A DNA stretch of 64,000 nucleotides from Parabacteroides goldsteinii DSM 19448 = WAL 12034 (GCF_000969835.1 NZ_KQ033913.1:2128102-2192101), one strand, 5' to 3'; positions 27,401-36,217 are shown, numbered from the stretch's first letter. Notes: generated by a model not told the origin, from the letters alone. Made by a program: numbers and translations.

Positions 27401-29089
27401 GCAAAGACACGTCATTCCATTCCGGGCATCTCGTTGATCTCTCCTCCTCCTCACCATGATATTTATTCGATCGAAGATCTGGCACAACTGATCTTCGACC
27501 TTAAAAATGTCAATCCGAAAGCGGAGATCAGCGTCAAGCTGGTTTCGGAAAGCGGCGTCGGAACCATCGCGGCAGGTGTAGCCAAAGCGAAAGCAGACCG
27601 CATCGTCATCTCCGGAGCCGAAGGCGGAACAGGTGCTTCGCCGGTCAGCTCGATCCGTTATGCCGGACTGCCGCCTGAACTGGGATTGTCGGAAACACAA
27701 CAGACATTGGTCATGAACAGCCTCCGCGGACAGGTCCGCCTGCAAACAGACGGACAATTGAAAACCGGACGCGACATCATACTGATGGCCCTGTTGGGAG
27801 CCGAAGAGTTTGGCTTTGCCACCTCCGCACTGATCGTACTGGGGTGTGTGATGATGCGCAAATGCCATATGAATACCTGCCCGGTCGGTGTGGCGACACA
27901 GGATGAAGAGTTGCGCAAACGTTTCCACGGGCGCCATGAATATCTGGTGAACTTCTTCACCTTCCTGGCTGAAGAAGTTCGTGAACACTTAGCAGAGATG
28001 GGTTACAGCAAGCTGGATGATATTATCGGACGGACAGACCTCATTGTTGATAAACGAACCCATGGCACACAGATGACGCAGATCGAACAGATGACCACAG
28101 ATCAAAATTTAAACAATCTGCATAAATCCCCCCAATCTGTGTCATCTGCGTGCCATAAATATGATTTACTGGACTTCTCCCATCTGTTGCACCTCCCGGA
28201 GCAGGCGGCTCATACACCTATCCATCATACGACAAACCAGGTGCATCAAATAGAGAACGTGAAGGATACGGATATCATTCTTCATGCTAAAGGAGCCATC
28301 GAGTTCCAGCAGGAAGTATCGTTGGATTATGCCATCGCCAATACCGACCGGAGCGTCGGAGCCATGCTTTCCGGCGAGATTGCCAAACGTTACGGGAATA
28401 CCGGCCTGCCGGATCACACCCTGAACATCAAGTTCAAAGGCTCAGCCGGACAGAGTTTCGGCGCCTTCCTTGCCCACGGCGTTCATTTCCGCCTGGAAGG
28501 AGAAGCGAACGACTATCTGGGAAAAGGCCTTAGCGGTGGCCGCATCAGCTTGATGCCTCCGGTACGTTCCACCTTCGTTGCCGAAGATAATACCATCGCC
28601 GGTAATACATTATTATATGGGGCAACCAGCGGGGAAGTCTACATCAATGGCCGTGTCGGCGAACGCTTCTGTGTACGGAACAGCGGAGCTATCGCCGTTG
28701 TGGAAGGTGTCGGAGACCACTGTTGCGAATATATGACCGGAGGCCGCGTCGTTGTGCTCGGTCGGACGGGACGGAACTTTGCCGCCGGCATGAGCGGCGG
28801 TGTGGCTTATGTATGGAACAAGGCCGGCGATTTCGATTACTATTGCAATATGGAAATGGTCGAACTTTCCCTGATCGAAGACAGCGCCACCCGCAAAGAA
28901 CTGCATGAACTGATTCGCAAACATTATCATTATACAGGCAGCCACCTGGCCGGCAAAATACTGGATAACTGGGACAAACAGGTAGACGAATTCATCCAGA
29001 TCGTCCCGATCGAATACAAGAAAGTATTGCAGGAAGAACAGATGAAGAAGTTACAACAAAAGATCGCAGAGATGCAGCGGGATTATTAA
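24491..29089 (+). CDS. gltB: Glutamate synthase large subunit, with in-frame repeat insertion
   Basis: 1532 residues. It converts glutamine and 2-oxoglutarate to two glutamates with GltD. After a short propeptide, Cys23 (NEHDACGVGM) becomes the N-terminal glutaminase nucleophile. The FMN/2-oxoglutarate domain includes ISGAEGGTGASP. The 3Fe-4S motif is CVMMRKCHMNTCPVGVATQ (about residue 1118). The C-terminal GXGXG beta-helix runs from about 1260. Residues about 1191-1222, between the FMN domain and beta-helix, are encoded by a palindromic repeat and read as low-similarity polar sequence. The insertion sits in a linker, so activity is probably kept. First gene of gltB-gltD-asnB. Confidence 0.96.
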   Translation: MKEQIYLNRKQGLYDPANEHDACGVGMLVNIHGGKSHDIVESALKVLENMRHRGAEGADNKTGDGAGILLQIPHEFILLQGIPVPEKGKYGTGLVFLPKDEAQRSAILSIMIEEIEKEGLTLMHLRKVPVNSDILGKDALATEPDIKQIFVTGCDNQQELELKLYVIRKRIENKVAASDLAAKNDFYVASLSTRNIVYKGMLESMQLRHYFPDLTNNYFTSGLALVHSRFSTNTFPTWSLAQPFRLLAHNGEINTIRGNRGWMEARESVLTSPTIGNIESIRPIIQPGMSDSASLDNVLEFLVASGLSLPHAMAMLVPESSNEKNPISEDLKAFYEYHSILMEPWDGPAALLFSDGRFAGGMLDRNGLRPARYLITKNDMMLVASEVGVMDFEANEIKEKGRLQPGKILMVDTEKGEIYYDGELKKQLAEAKPYKTWLANNRVELDELKSGRKVPHTVDNYDKLLRTFGYSREDIEKIIVPMCTGGAEPVGSMGNDTPLAVLSDRPQLLYNYFRQQFAQVTNPPIDPIREELVMSLEEYIGAVGNNILVPSESHCKMVRLNHPILTNTQLDLLCNIRYKGFNAVKLPMLFEAAKGREGLKSALDELCKKAEQSVTDGVNYIILSDKNVDEKLAPIPSLLAVSAVHHHLISVQKRVQTALVVETGEMREVMHAALLLGYGASAINPYMVFAILKELEDKHEIQLNYETARKNYVKSICKGLFKVMSKMGISTIRSYRGAKLFEAVGLDAELARTYFGGTTSNVGGIRLDEIARDSIAMHHQAFDQPVDSMLEHKGIYSFRKDGEKHAWNPETISTLQLATRLGSYKKFKEYSRMVDEKESPIFLRDFLTFKKQKSIPIEQVEPAEEIMKRFVTGAMSFGSISKEAHETMAMAMNKIHGRSNTGEGGEDPARFTPREDGLSLRSSIKQVASGRFGVTTEYLVNADEIQIKVAQGAKPGEGGQLPGYKVNDIIAKTRHSIPGISLISPPPHHDIYSIEDLAQLIFDLKNVNPKAEISVKLVSESGVGTIAAGVAKAKADRIVISGAEGGTGASPVSSIRYAGLPPELGLSETQQTLVMNSLRGQVRLQTDGQLKTGRDIILMALLGAEEFGFATSALIVLGCVMMRKCHMNTCPVGVATQDEELRKRFHGRHEYLVNFFTFLAEEVREHLAEMGYSKLDDIIGRTDLIVDKRTHGTQMTQIEQMTTDQNLNNLHKSPQSVSSACHKYDLLDFSHLLHLPEQAAHTPIHHTTNQVHQIENVKDTDIILHAKGAIEFQQEVSLDYAIANTDRSVGAMLSGEIAKRYGNTGLPDHTLNIKFKGSAGQSFGAFLAHGVHFRLEGEANDYLGKGLSGGRISLMPPVRSTFVAEDNTIAGNTLLYGATSGEVYINGRVGERFCVRNSGAIAVVEGVGDHCCEYMTGGRVVVLGRTGRNFAAGMSGGVAYVWNKAGDFDYYCNMEMVELSLIEDSATRKELHELIRKHYHYTGSHLAGKILDNWDKQVDEFIQIVPIEYKKVLQEEQMKKLQQKIAEMQRDY
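28062..28156 (+). repeat. 95-bp palindromic dispersed repeat inserted in frame within gltB
   Basis: The 22-bp left arm (28062-28083, ATGGCACACAGATGACGCAG...) and right arm (28135-28156) are reverse complements at 20 of 22 positions. The right arm segment TCTGTGTCATCTGCGTGC occurs again at 45324-45341 in the dapL-asnA spacer. The element is read through without a stop codon and adds about 30 residues to GltB. Confidence 0.85.
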
Positions 29090-29122
29090 ATATCACTTTT
29101 CACTCTTAAAATCGAAACAACA

Positions 29123-30544
29123 ATGGCAAATCCAAGAGCATTCCTCACCATACATAGACAAGAGGCAGGTTATCGGCCTGTCGAAGATCGTATCGACGAT
29201 TTCAGCGAAGTAGAACAAACACTCAACAGCAGCGACCGCCGCCGCCAGGCATCCCGTTGCATGGATTGTGGCGTACCTTTCTGCCACTGGGCGTGCCCCA
29301 TCGGCAACAAACAACCCGAATGGCAGGACTTCCTCTACAAAGGGCAATGGAAAGAGGCTTACCAGGTACTGGAACAGACCTGCGACTTTCCGGAATTCAC
29401 CGGCCGCGTCTGTCCCGCCCTTTGCGAAAAAAGCTGTGTACTGAAACTAAGCTGCGACGAACCTGTCACCATCCGCGAAAACGAAGCCGCCATCGTCGAA
29501 GCCGCCTTCCGCGAAGGTTATATCCAACCACAACACCCCCGGCGCAATGGCAAACGCGTTGCCGTAGTCGGAAGTGGCCCCGCCGGGCTTACCGCAGCCA
29601 ACCAACTGAACCGTAAAGGTTACGAAGTGACAGTCTTTGAAAAAGATGAATTACCGGGTGGCCTGCTCCGTTTCGGCATACCCAATTTCAAACTGGGGAA
29701 AAACATCATCGATCGCCGTATCCGCCTAATGGAGAAAGAAGGAATCAAATTCCGCGTAAACACGATGGTCGGCAAAGAAGTGACGGCCCGGGATATTGTC
29801 AAAGACTTCGATGCCGTCTGCATCGCCATCGGTTCGGAAATACCGCGCGACCTCCCGATCGAAGGCCGTAACCTGAAAGGCGTTCATTTCGCCCTTGAAC
29901 TGCTGGGTCAACAGAACCGCCTCCTCGAAGGCATCGCCATCCCCCCTAAAAACATCATCAATTGCAAAGGCAAGAAAGTCCTGATAATCGGTGGTGGTGA
30001 TACGGGCAGCGACTGCGTCGGAACAGCCAACCGTCATGGTGCCGCCAGCGTCACCCAGATCGAGATCATGCCCCAGCCGCCTGTCGGACACAATCCCGCA
30101 ACTCCCTGGCCCATGTATCCGCAGGTACTGAAAACCAGCAGCAGTCACGAAGAAGGCTGCATCCGTCGTTGGAACCTGGCCTCCTGCCGCTTTATCGGCG
30201 ATAAAAACATACTGAAAGGGGTGGAAGTGGAAGAAGTAGAATGGATACCGTCGGATAACGGAGGCCGTCCCGAAATGAAAATGACCGGAAAGAAAGAGAT
30301 CATCGAAGCCGACCTGGTTTTCCTCGCCATGGGTTTCGTCCATCCCGAACAGGAAGGTCTTGTAAAAGAACTCTCCCTAGCTATGGACGGACGTAAGAAT
30401 ATCGCCGTCGACAGTCAAAATCAAATCGCCGGCAGTAACCTCTTCGCTTGTGGCGATGCCGTCAGCGGAGCCAGTCTGGTCGTACGGGCAATGGCCTCGG
30501 GACGCAAGGCAGCAAAAGCAATTGACAAATATCTAACAAAATAA
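29123..30544 (+). CDS. gltD: Glutamate synthase small subunit
   Basis: 473 residues. It passes electrons from NAD(P)H through FAD and Fe-S clusters to GltB. The N-terminal Cys-rich Fe-S region includes CMDCGVPFCHWACPIGN and VCPALCEKSC. The FAD-binding loop is VAVVGSGPAGLTAANQL (about residue 147) and the NAD(P)H-binding loop VLIIGGGDTGSDCVG (about 287). The C-terminal segment FACGDAVSGASLVVRAM is typical. It begins 33 bases after gltB and is co-transcribed. Confidence 0.96.
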   Translation: MANPRAFLTIHRQEAGYRPVEDRIDDFSEVEQTLNSSDRRRQASRCMDCGVPFCHWACPIGNKQPEWQDFLYKGQWKEAYQVLEQTCDFPEFTGRVCPALCEKSCVLKLSCDEPVTIRENEAAIVEAAFREGYIQPQHPRRNGKRVAVVGSGPAGLTAANQLNRKGYEVTVFEKDELPGGLLRFGIPNFKLGKNIIDRRIRLMEKEGIKFRVNTMVGKEVTARDIVKDFDAVCIAIGSEIPRDLPIEGRNLKGVHFALELLGQQNRLLEGIAIPPKNIINCKGKKVLIIGGGDTGSDCVGTANRHGAASVTQIEIMPQPPVGHNPATPWPMYPQVLKTSSSHEEGCIRRWNLASCRFIGDKNILKGVEVEEVEWIPSDNGGRPEMKMTGKKEIIEADLVFLAMGFVHPEQEGLVKELSLAMDGRKNIAVDSQNQIAGSNLFACGDAVSGASLVVRAMASGRKAAKAIDKYLTK

Positions 30545-30556
30545 AACAACAGGATT

Positions 30557-32221
30557 ATGTGTGGCATTACAGCAATCTTCAACATTCGTGAAGGAGCCTC
30601 CGCCCTCCGACAACAGGCGCTTGAAATGAGTAAACGTATCCGTCACCGCGGCCCGGACTGGAGCGGGATTTATCAGGGTAAAACCGCCATCCTCGCCCAC
30701 GAACGTCTTTCCATCGTCGACCCGGCTTCCGGTGGCCAACCGCTGAAAAGCAGAGACGGTAAACTGATCCTTACCGTCAACGGTGAAATCTACAACCACC
30801 GTAAGATTCGTGAAGAATTGAAAGGAGAATATGAATTCATGACCGGCTCTGACTGCGAAGTCATCCTCGCCCTCTACCGCAAATACGGTACCGGTTGCGT
30901 GGAAAGGTTAAGCGGAATCTTTGCCTTCGCCCTCTACGACGAAGAAAACGACACCTATCTCATTGCCCGCGACCCGATCGGCGTCATACCTTTATATATG
31001 GGTTACGACGACCACGGACATCTTCTCGTCTCCTCCGAACTGAAAGGTCTGGAAGGCTTCGCCACCATCTACGACCAGTTCAAGCCCGGCCACTACTTTT
31101 ACAGCAAAGATACGGACCTTACGAAATGGTACATCCGCGACTGGATGGATTACGAAAACGTGAAAGACAACCCCGCCAGCATAGAAGAACTCCATGACGC
31201 TCTCGAAGCTGCCGTGCAACGCCAGTTGATGAGCGACGTACCTTATGGCGTGCTCCTTTCCGGCGGCCTGGATTCGTCCATTACTTCCGCCATCGCCAAG
31301 AAATATGCTGCCAAGCGTATCGAGACCGGAGGTAAAGCCGATGCCTGGTGGCCGCAACTTCACTCTTTCGCCATCGGCTTGAAAGGTGCCCCCGACCTGA
31401 TCGCCGCCCGCAAGGTAGCCGATGCGATCGGAACCGTCCACCACGAGATCAACTACACGATCCAGGAAGGTCTGGACGCCCTCCGCGACGTTATCTATTA
31501 TATCGAGACCTACGATGTAACGACCGTACGTGCTTCTACCCCGATGTATCTCCTTTCCCGCGTCATCAAAAGCATGGGTATCAAAATGGTTTTGAGTGGC
31601 GAAGGAGCCGACGAAGTGTTCGGTGGCTATCTGTATTTCCACAAAGCACCGGATGCCAAGGCATTCCACGAAGAGACATTGCGTAAGATAAGCAAACTCT
31701 ATCTATATGATTGTTTGCGTGCCAACAAAAGCCTCTGTGCCTGGGGTGTGGAAGGCCGTGTTCCCTTCCTCGACAAAGAATTTCTCGACGTTGCCATGCG
31801 CCTGAACCCGGCTGCCAAAATGTGTCCGGGCAAGACTGTCGAGAAGAAGATCCTCCGCGAAGCCTTTGCCGATATGCTGCCCGAAGAGATCGCCTGGCGT
31901 CAGAAAGAACAGTTCTCCGACGGCGTTGGCTACAGCTGGATCGATACATTGAAAAAGATCACTTCCGAACTGATCACCGACGAAGAGATGAAACAAGCCG
32001 CCGACCGTTTTCCGATCAATACGCCGCAAAACAAGGAAGAATATTATTACCGTACGATCTTTGAAGAGCACTTCCCGAGTGAGAGTGCCGCACGCAGCGT
32101 ACCATCCGTCCCGAGCGTTGCCTGCTCGACAGCCGAAGCACTGGCCTGGGATGCTGCCTTCAGAAATATGAACGAACCGAGCGGACGTTCCATCAAAGGG
32201 GTACACGAAGCTGCTTATTAA
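30557..32221 (+). CDS. asnB: Asparagine synthase B, glutamine-hydrolysing
   Basis: 554 residues. It makes asparagine from aspartate, ATP and glutamine. Cys2 (MCGITAIFN) is the class II glutaminase nucleophile. The ATP pyrophosphatase motif is LLSGGLDSSITSAIAKKY (about residue 233), and VLSGEGADEVFGGY is the second synthetase motif. Only 12 bases separate it from gltD, so it belongs to the gltBD operon. An ammonia-dependent AsnA is encoded 13.6 kb downstream, giving two asparagine routes. Confidence 0.96.
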   Translation: MCGITAIFNIREGASALRQQALEMSKRIRHRGPDWSGIYQGKTAILAHERLSIVDPASGGQPLKSRDGKLILTVNGEIYNHRKIREELKGEYEFMTGSDCEVILALYRKYGTGCVERLSGIFAFALYDEENDTYLIARDPIGVIPLYMGYDDHGHLLVSSELKGLEGFATIYDQFKPGHYFYSKDTDLTKWYIRDWMDYENVKDNPASIEELHDALEAAVQRQLMSDVPYGVLLSGGLDSSITSAIAKKYAAKRIETGGKADAWWPQLHSFAIGLKGAPDLIAARKVADAIGTVHHEINYTIQEGLDALRDVIYYIETYDVTTVRASTPMYLLSRVIKSMGIKMVLSGEGADEVFGGYLYFHKAPDAKAFHEETLRKISKLYLYDCLRANKSLCAWGVEGRVPFLDKEFLDVAMRLNPAAKMCPGKTVEKKILREAFADMLPEEIAWRQKEQFSDGVGYSWIDTLKKITSELITDEEMKQAADRFPINTPQNKEEYYYRTIFEEHFPSESAARSVPSVPSVACSTAEALAWDAAFRNMNEPSGRSIKGVHEAAY

Positions 32222-32229
32222 TGGAGAAA

Positions 32230-32257
32230 ACCGTATTGGGCAAAAAATAGATACGGT
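32230..32257 (+). terminator. Weak hairpin after asnB
   Basis: ACCGTAT (32230-32236) pairs with ATACGGT (32251-32257), followed by ATTATTTCT. A short stem with a poor T-run; possible terminator of gltB-gltD-asnB. Confidence 0.4.
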
Positions 32258-32276
32258 ATTATTTCTCAATCGATTA

Positions 32277-32396
32277 CAGTCTCCTCGTAGTTTCGTATTC
32301 AGAAAACTCCAGTTCCCTCCGCAGGAAACTACAATTTCCTAGGCAGGGAACTCGCGTTTCCTAAGCAAGAAACTAGAGTTTCCTGCTTAGGAAATT
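32277..32396. repeat. Tandem array of 22-bp palindromic units after asnB
   Basis: Units start at 32300, 32322, 32344 and 32366 (22 bp each), with a degenerate 23-bp unit at 32277. Each carries a GAAACT-NNN-AGTTTC type core, for example GAAACTAGAGTTTC, so each can form a small hairpin. It lies between convergent asnB and cupin genes, so it may also act in termination. Confidence 0.8.
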
Positions 32397-32436
32397 ATAA
32401 ACAGATAGTTTGCCATCAAAAAATTCCTTCTGACAG

Positions 32437-32775
32437 TTACAAAAAATCTTCTCGAACCGGATTGAACGTGTCAATCAGAACACCGGCTTCCACACACTCG
32501 CAACCATGCAAAACTCCCGGTTTCATATAAACGCCATCCCCAGTCCGGATAACCTTGGTTTCCCCATCCGTCGTAAACTTAAAAACGCCACTTGCCACAT
32601 AGGTAACCTGCGTATGGGGATGCGTATGAGGCGCACCGACCGCTCCCGCTTCAAATTTCACTTTCACCATCATCAGATCACCATTATATCCCATGATCTG
32701 ACGCTGCACACCTCCACCGAGATCCTGCCATCCTATTTCTTTTTCAAACTGAAAATTAGCACTTTCGTGATTCAT
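32437..32775 (-). CDS. Small cupin-domain protein
   Basis: 112 residues forming a single cupin barrel. The metal-binding motif appears as GAPHTHPHTQVTYVASGVFKF (His residues, then Glu replaced by Val-Thr region) with the second motif KPGVLHGCECVEAG. Such proteins are often sugar isomerases, dioxygenases or sensors; the role is unknown. The first motif has two His but lacks the usual downstream Glu, so metal binding could differ. Single gene, convergent with asnB. Confidence 0.8.
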   Translation of the reverse strand: MNHESANFQFEKEIGWQDLGGGVQRQIMGYNGDLMMVKVKFEAGAVGAPHTHPHTQVTYVASGVFKFTTDGETKVIRTGDGVYMKPGVLHGCECVEAGVLIDTFNPVREDFL

Positions 32776-32949
32776 AAATTCTTATTTATTAATTCCTGTT
32801 CAGGCTGTAAAGATAAATGATAATGTAGTTTTTTCAAATTTTCATAGGGTATCCGGTGCTTTTATACGTCAATTATTCGACATTCAGATACTTTGCTTAG
32901 TAATTACACATGAAAAACATTATAAATACTAAATTAAGATTTTTACCAA

Positions 32950-35169
32950 ATGAAATTAAGATTGATTGTATGTTGTCTGTTACTATCCATAGGTAGTATA
33001 TGGGCCAAAGACGATGCACGTAAGGCTTCAGAAGCACTTATCAAAAGAGTTATTCTTGAAAAAGCATCCTCGTTCAAAGTGGAAATGTTTCAGCCGAAGG
33101 ATGGAAAAGATTGTTTTGAAATTGAATCGAAAGGCAATAAGATCATATTACGCGGTAACAATGGAGTTTCTGTGGCCTCTGCTTTATACCATTATCTGAA
33201 ATACTACTGTAACGCGCATATATCCTGGAACGGAGATAACCTGAATCTTCCGTCGCGCTTACCTGAAGTGCCGAAAAAAATAACCCGCCCCACAGCTTTC
33301 GACCACCGCGTTTATCTGAATTACTGTACAATCAGTTACACAATGGCCTGGTGGAACTGGGAACGTTGGCAACGTGAAATAGACTGGATGGCCATGCACG
33401 GTATCAATATGCCTTTGGCAGTGATCGGACAGGAAGCAGTTTGGCAAAACACCTTACGCCGTTTTAAAATGAATGACGATGAAATCCGTACCTTCTTAGT
33501 CGGTCCGGCTTTTCAGGCATGGCAATGGATGACAAACATCGAAACATACGGAGGCCCGTTGCCTCAATCATGGATCGATTCTCACCAAGTACTCGGACAA
33601 CAGATACTGGAACGTCAGCGTGAACTGGGAATGACACCGATCCTGCAAAGTTTTACTGGTTTTGTCCCCATTAAGCTGAAAGAAAAATATCCGGACGCCC
33701 GCATCAAAGACAAAAACCGTTGGTGCAACGCATTCACTGCAACCGTTCAGTTAGATCCGCTCGATCCTTTATTCAAAGAAATGGGACAAGCCTTTCTGGA
33801 AGAACAACAGAAATTATACGGAACCAATCATATATATGCAGCCGACCCTTTCCATGAAGGAGCAGCTCCCAGCAACGAAAAGTCATATCTCGAAGCGGTA
33901 GGGAAAGTGATATGGGAAGTCGCATCCGGTTTTGATTCCGAAGCTGTTATTGCCATGCAAACCTGGTCGTTACGTGAAGCTATTGCACGCACATTCCCTC
34001 AGGACCGTTTGTTATTACTGGATTTAGGAGGCTGGAATGTAGAAAAATTCAATAGCTTCTGGAACTATCCGTATGTGGCCGGCGTACTGCATAACTATGG
34101 CGGACGTGTTTATATGGGTGGAAACCTGGCCTTATACGCTAAAAATGCACACGAACTGAAGCAAAGTCCCAAAGGAGGCAATATACAAGGCATCGGCCTC
34201 TTCCCGGAAGCAATCGAACACAACCCGGTCGTTTACGAACTGTCTACAGAAATAACCTGGATGCAGGATGCACCCGACCTGCAAAAATGGATTACCGATT
34301 ATGCACGTGCCCGCTACGGAAAACTACCGGCCGGTGCAGAACAAGGTTGGAAAGTCTTACTGGAAACAGTCTATGGAAGTAAAGCCGGTAGATTACCCAG
34401 CACAGAAAGTGTCATGTGTGCCCGTCCGGCTTTAACCATCCAGAAAGTCGCCGCTAATGGAGATTTGAGTCGCCCTTATTCTACCGTTCGTTTATGGGAT
34501 GCGGTCGATCATTTTCTTCAGGCTTCCAACGATCTGAAAAAAAGTGACACTTACCGTTATGACCTGGTGGATGTGATGCGCCAGTGTCTTTCCGACCTGT
34601 CTTTACCTTTACAAAAACAGATAACAGAAGCCTATTTGGCCGAAGATAACGAAAAGTTACAACAAGCCGGAGAACAGTTCCTGGCATTGATCGATGACTT
34701 CGACCGCCTGTTGGGTACCCGCTCTACTTTCCTGCTTGGCAAATGGATTAAAGAAGCACGCCAATGGGGAACGACTGAAAAGGAAAAATATCTATATGAA
34801 TGGAATGCCCGTACATTGGTTACAGTATGGGGCCCAAATCATTCTTCCGCTCACCTGTTTGAATATTCAAACCGTCAATGGGCCGGCTTAATGAAAGGGT
34901 ATTATAAACCACGTTGGGAGAAATTCATCAGCTACCTGAAAGCCCAGCCCAAAGGAGAATGGCGCTACGACGAACAATACATCCGCAAATCGCTGGCGGG
35001 CCGCCCCGCACTGGATGCCAGCGATTTCTATACCCGCTTAACCAATTGGGAATATGATTGGGCTTTTAACAAAGACGTTTATCCGGATACTCCGCAGGGA
35101 GACGAGATTGAAATCGTAAAAGAATTATATGCCAAATGGCTTCCTGTTATGAAACAGGCTAATAAATAA
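32950..35169 (+). CDS. Alpha-N-acetylglucosaminidase, GH89 family
   Basis: 739 residues. GH89 enzymes release terminal alpha-linked GlcNAc from heparan sulfate or mucin glycans. A signal peptide (MKLRLIVCCLLLSIGSIWA) sends it to the periplasm or surface. Family hallmarks are MAMHGINMPLAVIGQEAVWQ, YAADPFHEGAAPSN and MQTWSLREAI, with late WEYDWAF. Size is close to the human NAGLU catalytic unit, and no extra carbohydrate-binding domains are seen. It precedes the ECF sigma/SusCD unit but is separated from it by a terminator, so co-regulation is uncertain. Confidence 0.9.
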   Translation: MKLRLIVCCLLLSIGSIWAKDDARKASEALIKRVILEKASSFKVEMFQPKDGKDCFEIESKGNKIILRGNNGVSVASALYHYLKYYCNAHISWNGDNLNLPSRLPEVPKKITRPTAFDHRVYLNYCTISYTMAWWNWERWQREIDWMAMHGINMPLAVIGQEAVWQNTLRRFKMNDDEIRTFLVGPAFQAWQWMTNIETYGGPLPQSWIDSHQVLGQQILERQRELGMTPILQSFTGFVPIKLKEKYPDARIKDKNRWCNAFTATVQLDPLDPLFKEMGQAFLEEQQKLYGTNHIYAADPFHEGAAPSNEKSYLEAVGKVIWEVASGFDSEAVIAMQTWSLREAIARTFPQDRLLLLDLGGWNVEKFNSFWNYPYVAGVLHNYGGRVYMGGNLALYAKNAHELKQSPKGGNIQGIGLFPEAIEHNPVVYELSTEITWMQDAPDLQKWITDYARARYGKLPAGAEQGWKVLLETVYGSKAGRLPSTESVMCARPALTIQKVAANGDLSRPYSTVRLWDAVDHFLQASNDLKKSDTYRYDLVDVMRQCLSDLSLPLQKQITEAYLAEDNEKLQQAGEQFLALIDDFDRLLGTRSTFLLGKWIKEARQWGTTEKEKYLYEWNARTLVTVWGPNHSSAHLFEYSNRQWAGLMKGYYKPRWEKFISYLKAQPKGEWRYDEQYIRKSLAGRPALDASDFYTRLTNWEYDWAFNKDVYPDTPQGDEIEIVKELYAKWLPVMKQANK

Positions 35170-35213
35170 ATCTGAGAACTTTTCGGATCTCACCGAAACT
35201 GACAGGTTTACAG

Positions 35214-35260
35214 AGATGCAATTCCGTTATTCGGATAATGACGATAACAGAATTGCATCT
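35214..35260 (+). terminator. Terminator after the GH89 gene
   Basis: AGATGCAATTC (35214-35224) pairs perfectly with GAATTGCATCT (35250-35260), with an inner stem in the loop and TTTA after it. It separates GH89 from the sigma factor gene. Confidence 0.6.
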
Positions 35261-35323
35261 TTACATTACTTATAATCGTTAAAAACCATTTTAATAGAAG
35301 AATTAAAAGCGGTCGTTTTATTT

Positions 35324-35340
35324 GAGTTCTTGAAGAACTC
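35324..35340. promoter_or_regulatory. 17-bp odd palindrome upstream of the sigma factor gene (copy 1)
   Basis: GAGTTCTT-G-AAGAACTC, a perfect 8-1-8 palindrome. Its 15-bp core AGTTCTTnAAGAACT recurs 198 bp downstream. It looks like a binding site for a dimeric regulator. Confidence 0.45.
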
Positions 35341-35497
35341 GGGTTAAAACCACATCTCATAACATTTTGTTTTTCAACCCATAAAACAAAAACTACTCAA
35401 TAAGTTTATCCTGGATATTACTATATGTATAACTTTTATAATATAAGAATCCTTTTGATTAATGTCAGGTTTTTAACTACTTGTAATAAAAATACCT

Positions 35498-35505
35498 TAT
35501 ATTTG
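35498..35505 (+). promoter_or_regulatory. -7 promoter element of the ECF sigma gene
   Basis: TATATTTG, a vegetative-type element, 75 bases before the ATG. It has no ECF-type box, suggesting the sigma gene itself is read by the primary sigma factor. Confidence 0.5.
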
Positions 35506-35521
35506 CATCATGTGGATGCAA

Positions 35522-35538
35522 TAGTTCTTCAAGAACTA
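35522..35538. promoter_or_regulatory. 17-bp odd palindrome upstream of the sigma factor gene (copy 2)
   Basis: TAGTTCTT-C-AAGAACTA, a perfect 8-1-8 palindrome 16 bases past the -7 element, near the transcription start. It shares its core with copy 1 at 35324. Confidence 0.5.
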
Positions 35539-35580
35539 CGCACTAGCTAAAAATCATATTCCCCCATTGCGATAGATAAA

Positions 35581-36165
35581 ATGAAGGAAAAGGAGAAGGA
35601 GATAAGTTCCATTGATAGTTTGTTTTGGAGAATTGCTATAAAAGACGACGAGATAGCATTTCGTACTCTTTTTTTTCAATTTTTCTCTCCTTTATGTGTT
35701 TTTGCCCATAGATATATTGACAGATGGGAGACTTGTGAAGACATTGTACAAGAAACTTTTTTCAAAATATGGAAAAACAGAAAAAATATAGAAATCAATA
35801 CATCTAGCCGTAACTTTCTTATCACAAGTGTAAAAAACACCTGCATAGATTTCCTACGTAAACAGGAAACAGAACAAAACTGGCAGCAAAAAGAGATCGA
35901 GAATAATACTTCATGGTATACCTCCGGAGATATCTACTCAACGATTGAACTGGAACAGATGCTTTCGGCAGCACTTGCCAAACTTCCTGACAACATACGG
36001 ATTGTTTTTGAAAAAAACAGATTCGAAGGTATGACTTATGCTGAGATTGCAGTCGAACATAATATTTCAGTCAAGACAGTAGAGGCTTATATGACAAAAG
36101 CGTTAAAACATCTTCGTGTTGAATTGAAAGATTACCTCCCACTTATAATTCTGTTACTCTGGTAA
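35581..36165 (+). CDS. ECF sigma-70 factor of a SusCD unit
   Basis: 194 residues. An extracytoplasmic-function sigma factor, held by the FecR protein encoded next. Region 2 includes CEDIVQETFFKIWKNRKN and region 4 has the DNA-binding helix pair MTYAEIAVEHNISVKTVEAY. The C-terminus ends in a hydrophobic stretch (LPLIILLLW), as in other Bacteroidales ECF factors paired with FecR. Its likely targets are the two matching promoter boxes before fecR and susC. Confidence 0.92.
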   Translation: MKEKEKEISSIDSLFWRIAIKDDEIAFRTLFFQFFSPLCVFAHRYIDRWETCEDIVQETFFKIWKNRKNIEINTSSRNFLITSVKNTCIDFLRKQETEQNWQQKEIENNTSWYTSGDIYSTIELEQMLSAALAKLPDNIRIVFEKNRFEGMTYAEIAVEHNISVKTVEAYMTKALKHLRVELKDYLPLIILLLW

Positions 36166-36179
36166 CATAAAAACATTCT

Positions 36180-36217
36180 TTAACATAGGGTGTCTTCTAT
36201 GCTATACGTCTAATTTA
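36180..36217 (+). promoter_or_regulatory. Candidate ECF-type promoter before fecR
   Basis: TTAACATAGGGTGT followed after a spacer by ACGTCTAAT. The same two boxes occur at 37291-37325 before susC. CGTC is a common ECF -10 core. It lies entirely between the sigma and fecR genes. Confidence 0.5.
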
